Positions 56,239 to 64,000 of a stretch of 64,000 nucleotides of DNA are shown here, one piece after another. Both the position numbers and the translations under genes were made by a program. Source of the DNA: Syngnathus acus (lineage: Eukaryota; Chordata; Actinopteri; Syngnathiformes; Syngnathidae); assembly GCF_901709675.1 (NCBI RefSeq), contig NC_051102.1:5987412-6051411 (forward strand), read 5' to 3'. The notes under the pieces are model-generated. The model ran no database searches. It worked only from the letters and a program-made list of their open reading frames with translations, and was not told the DNA's origin. Every line of letters starts with the position of its first letter. The first letter of the stretch is position 1.

Positions 56239-57149
56239 TCACTGTTGCCAACCCAAACAGGAGCACCACCTGAAGCACATCAATGGCGCGCTTCTATTTT
56301 TTCCACTTAATCTGAAGTTAGATTATTTTAATTTGCAATGGCTGTGACAAATCAGGCCAGCATGTGTCCCAAATGGTGCTAAAAGGAATCGATCAAATGG
56401 ATAACAGAATCCACATTGACCGATGGTCGAGTGAGCAGTAGTAATGTTAACCCCAAAAGACACTCTTGATGTATTGAGGAGGGCAGATCAAATTGAATCT
56501 TTCTGTCTCCATGTCTCAGTGGGAGGCCATTGTGGGGTTTTTGTCCCCAGATTAGGGCTCGTATGGATCCGGCTAATCCTGCCTGCTCTTCCATGTGGGA
56601 GTGGCAGCGGGGCGTCTTTGCTGCACAGCCAGCCGTAACTTAATGGCTGTGAGATTGAGTTTTGTACACGGGCACGCTCGCTAGCACACGGCCGCAGACA
56701 CACAACACAAAGTCGAGATTTGTTTCAGGATTAAAGGCAGCACCCTCAAAGACGGACACAATGCCGCAGGCATTCCCACGGCAACCCTGACAAAGCTGTG
56801 TGTGTATTTCTCGAAAACTACCGCCAAGAAACACTACAGCGGGCAAGGAGGGAGGCTGAGGATGCACGTTAGCACGCAGCTGTCCGGCACGGCAGGCCGT
56901 GTGTCTCTCTCATTATGCTGGCCGGGCACACAAGTCTTTTCTCGCCCTCCCCTGCTGCTGCCGTTTTGGACAGGTAGCATCTGACACGCATTAGCCTGCT
57001 CATAATGACTTCTTCTGCTGCAGTCATTATTACCCACTTGGAGAAAAACAACCCCGGCGGGGTGTTTTTCTTTTTTGTCTTTTTTTGCAGTGGTGTGCAT
57101 TTTTAAGTTCTTGTTGTTGATGTTATCATTTTTGCCAGGGAAGCATAAA

Positions 57150-57242
57150 AATGGATGGATGGATGGATGGATGGATGGATGGATGGATGGATGGATGGAT
57201 GGATGGATGGATGGATGGATGGATGGATGGATGGATGGATGG
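57150..57242. repeat. (GGAT)n microsatellite
   Basis: About 23 tandem GGAT/TGGA units. The upstream 'ggaagcataaaaatggatgg' resembles the tail of the tRNA-headed SINE, which commonly ends in ATGG repeats. Confidence 0.95.
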
Positions 57243-60200
57243 ACGTTGAAACTGATGACATGTAAATACATCATATCAAAAGGTGTTTTTGTCGAGTTTG
57301 ATTATTTTCAGCCTCACGTGACAGATTAAAATTAAGTTTACAACGCGCATGTGATTTGAAGATGTCACCGGTGAAACAATGAAGCTTGTGAAAAGTGGGC
57401 CTCCGTGATTGTTTGCTCACGGATCCCGAAAGGAATAGCGCAGCGATTAACATTAATCCTACAAGTCGTTGGGCAAACAGTGCAGACGGCAGCTTGGGAT
57501 CTCCAACATCAACAGCAGGTGTTTCCTCACAAGCTCTTTTTCGTACTGACACAGACTAATGGTTTTAAAACAGTTTGACACCATGTTGGTCTTCAATCTG
57601 ACATATTCTACATGGATTTTAATTTTTTTCATCTTGGAAAGGAAAAGTAGTCGTAAAATAAACTGATAGTGGTTAGTTTTGTTAGCTGTGGCTTTTTTTT
57701 AACACTGTTGTAAGTCAACCAGCTTGCTGCGGAAAAATGTGCAAACATAACATTGACACATTATCACCTCATGTGCTTGGCAGTTGTGAGCAAAGCATCT
57801 GGCCTGTTTACACATTCGTAGGAGAGTAGCAACATTAGCATTAATTGGGAGTCATGCTCCCGGCCACGCAATTCCAATATTTACTCTGGTTCTACCTCTG
57901 TTTTGACCTCCACCAACTACCTGCATAAATGCAGCGTTTTACTTGCCAACTTCAGCGACAGAGGTTTTGAGAGTAAAAAATGTTTGGTTGAAGTTGGGCA
58001 AGTTTGTCAGCCCATTGTCTGCTATCCAAATAATGCTTTGTGTCTCATGAGGTGACAGGTCAAGGAAGCGTGGAAGTTTTCAGGAGAGGAGGTGATGGCT
58101 CTGAAAAATGAGATGATGCACGATGCCCTGCAGTGTTCCAAAGCTTAGCAGCATGACGGATCAGAAACCCCCATGGAGAAAATCAATGATCTCATTTTTG
58201 GTGTCTCTCCCCATGGCTAGTGGCCAACGGTGGGTAAAGTTAATTGGGAACTAAACTAAAATAATATTGCATTTTAAATAGCATTATGTCCTTTATAATG
58301 ATTCTTTGAGATGAAAGAATGTAATAGTAAAAAAAAAAATGTAAGGCTTTTTAAAAAAATATATAAAAATGATCATGTTTAGAATTTTTTTAATTTTTTT
58401 AAAGGCTAACTACAGTAAGGCTTTTTCTACCCAATCAATTATTACTGTATCCCCACCCTCAATGCAGATAGCATGCAGATACTTTACCTCATCTTGATGC
58501 TGACCATGCTGAATCCTTAAATGTGTGCCTGAAGCGCTCATGGTGAATTTAAACCAATCACAGCAAGACACAGACCACTGAGAGTGAGCACACATTATTA
58601 GACACAATTACCTTCTATCTGCACAGCTTCACTCGTGTTGTTTTAGGATCGGGTTGTTGAGAAAATGATCCTGAAATGCTATGCAATCACCATCGAGGAG
58701 GAAATCACTTATTATCACACAACATACCGTCACGTTGTTTTGGAAGTGAAATTGAATCCTGTGGATGTACATGAGTGCGCCTCTGTATGTTTAGCGCATT
58801 CATCCATATCATGGCCGTTCAATATTCAGGCAAAGCGGCTCAGATGGTAATCCTCATCCAAAGTGAACGCCTGCATGTATTCTCCTCGGCGCCAAATGTG
58901 GAGGTGACAGGGGACGCTTGGCTGCAGACAAAAGACGCGCACCGACATGTTGGGTTTGTCCTTCATCGGCCCTTCACTCCTATTTCATTAATGGATGGAT
59001 AGATGATCAATAGCAGCAGGCTGGTAGAGGGGGATTAGGATTAGAAATCAATGGTGCTGTTTTCTTCATCCTGCCAGAGATAAACAGTGCCGTAAGACAC
59101 TGACAGAGTTTTGAGGACTATGTGTGTGACTCTCTTCTGGCACGCAAGCACAACTCTTGCCCACTTTGCCAAGCAAAATGTGAACGTACAGAAGTAGAAG
59201 ATCACATCCGACTGCAGGTTTTTATGCCAAGTTAGCTTCACACTCTCTGAGAATAGCTGGAGATGACTGAAGAGGAGGCAAGGAGAGGTGAGGGAAGGCA
59301 TTCTGCGTAGGTGAGCCTTGGTCCTCCACTCAAAGATATTTAGAAAGGTACCCTGGATCTGAGCCTGCTTGCTCGCTCTCGACTTTTGTCTCCTCTCAAG
59401 CTCTCAAATACACACACAAACATACCTTCTGTGGATTGTTATGGGAGGTGAAAAGAATTCCATTATCAATACTTATTGCTTGATTTTATTATTGATTCTC
59501 ATAGATTTTCATTGGGTGAGGCAATGAAAAAAATTCGAATAGACATTAGCTTGCTCTTGTTGTTCGTTACAAAAGAATGCATTATTTTAAGTATATTTAC
59601 ATGCTCTTTATTCACTACATTCTCTGTATATTCAGTGTGTGTGCAGGAAAGGAACAAAAGTAAATAATGATAGATAATAAAAAATTAACATAACTTCAAT
59701 AGAGAACTGCACAGTTACAATTTCTGTCAAGATATTTATACGTATGGAACCATACATAGACTTACATAAATGTACAATTAACAAACATTTGTTAACATTT
59801 TTTTTCCCATGACATCTGAAAACCAGGATGTATGAGCCTTTTTTTTTTTTGTCCTTTTGCATTAGTTTTGGGTTGATGTAATTTACCTCCATGCCACAAG
59901 AGAGACTCTCATGCATTGTCATGCATTGTCCTAGGAAGCCTATAATAAAACCCGAGGTTGTCTTGAACATGTAGGGCTTGACACGAAGCCAACAATTATC
60001 GACTGTGTCAAACGCCTATCAGTGTTTTGGGGTTTTTATGAGTTATTTGTTCGTTTGGGAAAATAAACCTGCACGTTTTTTTTTTCTTTTTTATACCTTC
60101 ACCACCAACAGAACTGTCCTTACTTTCAAATGCAAGTGCATACTAGTTAACACTGTCCATCAGCCCCAGGATTGGATTAATTTTGGATTGTTGTTCGCTG

Positions 60201-61074
60201 GGATCGTTTGGAAATTCCGGATGTGAGGAGAACAAATGTTTGGGGTTGGTGAAGACTGGAGCGACATCAGCCACAGAGGCAAGCCGAATATCAGCGTCAT
60301 CTCATCGGAAGGACTCTTCAATGCTGGCCAATGCTCCATGCAGGTATGTTTTTTTTTTTTTAAATTGGCCATTTTTTTATTGGTGTGCACACATTCACAA
60401 AAGTGTTTGACTTAACACTTTGTCAAAGGATATTCGCCATCTATATCATGCTTTCATTGAAAACTAGAAAAATCTTTTTCACATAATATTGCAGATCGAA
60501 ATGTGACAGTCAATAAGGCATGTTTGACATTGGACCAGTAGACATTGCGACAATATCTGTCTACAACAGTTATGACAAAATAAAATAAAAATACAATAGG
60601 TGTTGATTGAAAAACGATATCTTTTTTTAAAAGTGCAATAATAAAGTGCAATAAATAACCAAAACATCCAGCATGTTTATGTTGCTAAAAAAATAAATAG
60701 TCCATATTGCATAGCCAGCATATTGATCAGTATAATTATTTGCACCACTCTAAATTGTCTGGAATTTCATCTCTGAGAATTTTCTCTTCTTACTTTTGTA
60801 TTTTGTTTTTATATATGTATTTCTATGAATGACTGAGTATGTATTTGCCTTTATGTACAGTATGAGCATAATTTGGACTAAATGCTTTTAAGGTCGATCT
60901 GAATCAGTTACAAAATTCCACATGCAACCTAAGTTCTCAGCATCAGCTGTATCAATTCGATCGACAACTTGCGAGCTCGTGTCACACTCTTCTTGTTTCT
61001 CGCTGCTCCTCTCTGAGCGACTGAAAGACAAATGGAGTAAAGGAGGCGATAATCAGGAAATCTTGAGAAGCGTA

Positions 61075-61137
61075 GTGGATGGATGGATGGATGGATGGAT
61101 GGATGGATGGATGGATGGATGGATGGATGGATGGATG
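61075..61137. repeat. (GGAT)n microsatellite
   Basis: About 15 tandem GGAT units after 'cttgagaagcgtagt', again similar to a SINE 3' tail. Confidence 0.95.
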
Positions 61138-61241
61138 ATGTACACTTACTGTCTGACGTTCCTCATGAGTCATCCTCAGAGCTGGAATGAGGAGAATGCA
61201 CACAGCTCTGGTCGTCCTGAGTCTGACGTTACCAAATTTGA

Positions 61242-61257
61242 CCAGCAGAGGGCAGCA
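61242..61257 (+). promoter_or_regulatory. Candidate CTCF-binding site (strong motif)
   Basis: CCAGCAGAGGGCAGCA is a near-ideal CTCF core on the plus strand, 6.6 kb downstream of the epha4 stop. Confidence 0.45.
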
Positions 61258-62466
61258 ATAAGAGAAAGGAGGAGGACAGTCATGAAGGAAATGAGAGATG
61301 ACAAAAAGCCTTAAAAAGCAAAGATATTCCTTGTCACAGTTTCATTTAAAGCTGCAAATAATTTTTTTAATGATCACCTCACACTTTTTATTTTTCTTCA
61401 GTAGTAGTAGATTTATGAATTATTACAGATGTGTGTGAAGCCAACTTCTCATGTGCAGCTTTAATTATGATGTGACTTGTTCACTTTGGGGCAGAAGATT
61501 CAGTTGCTGCTAATAAGCTTGGTCCGCTCAGACGTGCTTAAAAGCCACTACATCTCTAAAGAAGCTAATACAAACACAACATAAAACTCTTAACAAGGCA
61601 TAACTGAAATGTCGCAAGATCGCGGCCCTTCAGAAGAGAGAATTTACAATTCCTTCAGAACATTTGACAACTTCTGAAGAGCCACAAATAAATCTGCGAG
61701 CTTCTCTCCTACAGTCGTGTGCAGCTACGCACGATCAGTCCAGAACTCAAACTATCATGCTGGTGACTTACGGTGTAACTCGAGCTAGAGTTTAGCTTAC
61801 GACGGCCAAGAACGGGAGAGTACACCCAATATCTTCCATCTGCATACTGATGGACAAATAGATGAATGGATTCACACGTACACAGAAAAATCGATGTAGA
61901 ATTATAAAAGAAAAAAAATGAAATGGATAAAATCTGTACGAATGATGGTGATGGTTGCTCAGGTGCATGAATGCAGGTTGACATACATCATGCAAGTAAA
62001 GGAGCCTTTTTTCCCCCTTTTTTTTTGCTGACACGTTCAAAACGACAAGCGCTGGCAGCAGAGGCAGCCTCATGCTTGAGAAACTCCCCTTAAGTGCGTG
62101 CACACCGTAACGCAAGCTCTCCTTCCTTCTCACCATCATAACTCTATCACGCTGTCCTGACTGAGCCACTGCAAGGAGACCCAGCAGAGCAAAAGAAGCA
62201 AAGATGGATTTTCACTCCATTTCAGCGGCGAGACAATAACAATGAACAAAAGGAAGAAAAATTTGGCAACTAGACCAGCAGTCTCCAAACACAATATTGC
62301 CCTTCCGTGTAATTTTTAGAAGCGGTTTGGTTGATGCCAGACCATTTTAGTGACTTCTGATCTCGAGTGCCAAAAATCACTGCTTCCATTTTCAACTCTT
62401 TGTGAAGTGGGATTTTCTTCAATACCGTCAAGTCGAACAAAATGACAGAAGTACAAAAGGACTTAC

Positions 62467-62896
62467 AAAGTAGATATCAGAAACCTGCACCTCCCCATCC
62501 AGTGAGTTGTGGCTGCTGGAGACGGACAGCTGATTGCTCATTGGTTTGCCTGCAGGGTGGTGGGGAGACGAACTTTGCATGGAGGCGTGAGGGGACGCGG
62601 GACGGATGGGGGTAAACGCCGAGGACGGCTGCAGTGCGGAACGTGTAGCTTGCGTGCGAGGGGTCGCCGCGCGTGTGAGGGGGGAGGTGAGTGCTTCGGT
62701 GGAGGGGCGGATGGAAGAGGAAAGTGTGGAGGAGGACTGGCAAGCTGATTGAGCAGTGGCGGAGGAGGACAGGAAGGTGGGAGGAAGCGTAGACGAGTAA
62801 TGCGCAGTGGAAGGAGGAGGAATGAAGCTGGGCTGATTGTCAGCTGGCGAGCTCGCTTCGGTCTTCTGTGTCAGCTCAGTGCTGGATGGAATTTTA
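62467..62896 (-). CDS. Unidentified Ser/Thr/Pro-rich protein, exon C
   Basis: Read on the minus strand: acceptor TGTACAG|T, 430 nt open throughout, donor TTT|GTAAGT, exit phase 0. Its 143 codons are strongly Ser/Thr/Pro/Ala-rich. It begins SKIPSSTELTQKTEASSPAD, contains stretches such as STLPPTFLSSSATAQ and SPHASMQSSSPHHPAGKP, and ends NSLDGEVQVSDIYF. It is probably an intrinsically disordered linker of a larger cytoplasmic protein. Entry phase matches exon B exactly. No family was recognised, and no following exon was identified in the window. Confidence 0.6.
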
Positions 62897-62974
62897 CTGT
62901 ACACAAAAAAAATGGATATCATTTTTCATCACTCGACACCTCTTGATGTTATCACCTATAAAAACGGTGTGTAC

Positions 62975-63043
62975 CTGAGCTCAACCTCTACCGTTATGGT
63001 CTCCTGTCTCTTCTCATGAACGTCAACAATCTTTTTGTGGAGC
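62975..63043 (-). CDS. Unidentified Ser/Thr/Pro-rich protein, exon B
   Basis: 69 nt with acceptor ATTTTAG and donor GTACAC. It completes the Lys codon begun in exon A and encodes LHKKIVDVHEKRQETITVEV then EL, a charged segment with helix propensity. The introns on either side are short (63 and 78 bp). Confidence 0.6.
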
Positions 63044-63106
63044 CTAAAATTATACAACAAGAATATTAATGATTGCTAATTTTTTTAATTGTTTTTTTTT
63101 CCTCAC

Positions 63107-63266
63107 TTGGCCATATTGGGTGAGAGCATTTGTTTCCTGCAGCGCGGGTGCTCGGGTGTATCGAAGGGGGTGGTGGTGGGTAAGGAGTTGTTCGAGGAGA
63201 GCGTGGTGGCGATTGATGCCGTGGTGGCGTCTTCAAAAGAGGGAGGCGTGCAAGGCGGCTCTCTCC
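63107..63266 (-). CDS. Unidentified Ser/Thr/Pro-rich protein, exon A
   Basis: 160 nt with acceptor AATTAG and donor GTGAGG. It encodes [38 protein letters not shown] and [13 protein letters not shown]. Ser/Thr-Pro motifs suggest kinase target sites. The preceding exon should lie at higher coordinates and was not identified with confidence. Confidence 0.55.
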
Positions 63267-64000
63267 CTAATTGGCAAACAGAACAGGATATGATTATGAT
63301 GAGGAACCTAAAAGCTTTTTTTGAGAAGCACTGATGGGTCATTTTGACCCAGCTTAGCAGAGCGACACAAGCACAGGGCAGTTTTTTTATTCCTCCGGCT
63401 TAGATTCTTAAGAGCGATTGCAGAACGGCCGATGACAGCTCTGGAATTTATACAGACGGGGTAAAATTTGGAAAGCTTGCAATGTTCCAGTGTGCCCAGC
63501 AAGCATGTAGTCTGTCTGGTTACACAACTGACAAGGTGGAATTTATGAGCATTGAGCTGTGAACGTTTTGGGATAAAAACTACATGAAGAACATCCAAAA
63601 ACCTACAATTGTATAAATATTAAGGGAAAAAAAATAAAAAGGTGATTAAAACGGCTGAGGCATAAGCATCCTAAGAGTGCATTTTTAGTTTGGGAAAGTT
63701 TTGCCTGTACTTTATTTTGTTGGCACTGCTGCTTGCTGCTGCTGAGCTGTTCTTTCTCCAGAAGATCAATAAAGGTTGACTTTATCCCATTTAAACAGAA
63801 AATGGAACACTCAAGTGGGGAGGATTTAAAGTTGGCGTGCCAAAGTTCAGAATGAAACAATGCAAATACAAAGCAATAAAAAAAAAAAAGAGCGCTTAAT
63901 CTTTTTAGTTTTACGACTCGTGATGGCTGTCAAGTTGCTCAGAGATTATTTTTGGATTTATATGAGACTGCACCGAAAACATATGTTGAACATGTCCTAC
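63267..64000. other. Right-edge sequence, probable intron of the minus-strand gene
   Basis: On the minus strand around 63710-63775 there is a charged, Gln/Ser-rich open stretch (DLLEKEQLSSSKQQCQQNK) that could be a coiled-coil exon. Its 3' border would need a GC donor, so it is not called. Nothing else is supported. Confidence 0.35.

Larger units (their letters stand above)
55216..62466. other. Spacer downstream of epha4
   Basis: No gene is firmly supported. It contains a hAT element (55910-56238), a GA run at 55714-55736, GGAT arrays (57150-57242, 61075-61137), and a CTCF-like motif (61242). A short open frame with a downstream GTATGT donor (60237-60345) is unconvincing. Confidence 0.5.

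Noticed and set aside
56834-57329. Frames with runs of Met-Asp-Gly-Trp or His-Pro-Ser-Ile
   Set aside because: Both strands of the GGAT microsatellite; no independent coding evidence. The same applies at 60922-61314.
60237-60345. Short plus-strand frame MFGVGEDWSDISHRG... followed by GTATGT
   Set aside because: No acceptor in phase, no partner exon and no recognised family; kept only as a note.
62509-62946. Plus-strand Gly/Arg-rich frames at 62.5-62.9 kb
   Set aside because: They are the antisense shadow of the minus-strand Ser/Thr/Pro-rich exon, which has matched splice sites.

Overview
The window reads as nuclear DNA of a ray-finned (teleost) fish. The genes are split by GT-AG introns, there are no bacterial-style operons, and the spacers carry typical fish repeats: a tRNA-headed SINE, hAT-like 'GTGTCAAAC' elements, a 'CCGTATTTTCCGG' TA-flanked MITE, a Tc1-like end, and GATA/GGAT/CA microsatellites. 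No rRNA, tRNA gene or CRISPR array was seen.

Layout. (1) 1-23 kb is mostly non-coding. It holds one isolated but well-formed Eph-receptor-type exon on the minus strand (3109-3173). The rest is repeats, candidate CTCF sites and a possible enhancer-like block near 20.6-20.9 kb. (2) 23-29.5 kb is a cluster of three CC-chemokine genes in + / - / + order (23296-23955, 25055-25670, 28851-29417). All three can be assembled end to end with consistent splice phases. The first two look like diverged inverted paralogues; the third has an extra intron. (3) 29.5-35.6 kb is spacer with repeats and three CTCF-like motifs, one about 0.6 kb upstream of the next gene. (4) 35.67-54.59 kb is a complete 19-coding-exon gene for an EphA4-type receptor tyrosine kinase (1047 residues as assembled): signal peptide, ligand-binding domain, Cys-rich/EGF region, two FN3 domains, TM helix, kinase, SAM and a C-terminal VPV PDZ ligand. 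(5) 55.2-62.4 kb is spacer with repeats. (6) 62.47-63.27 kb carries three phase-matched minus-strand exons of a Ser/Thr/Pro-rich protein that I cannot name.

The EphA4 gene has unusual architecture. The ligand-binding exon is cut by two extra phase-0 introns while the summed length stays at 664 nt. FN3-1 contains a loop insertion of about 43-45 residues with a new N-glycosylation sequon. The kinase activation loop has nine extra residues that look like former intron, caused by loss of the ancestral splice acceptor. The linker before SAM contains a 24-bp tandem duplication.

Chemokine genes beside an EPHA4 gene recall the human 2q36 region, where EPHA4 and CCL20 lie on the same arm several megabases apart. 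That supports, but does not prove, a CCL20-related origin for the cluster. Paralogue letters (a/b) for epha4 cannot be decided from this window.
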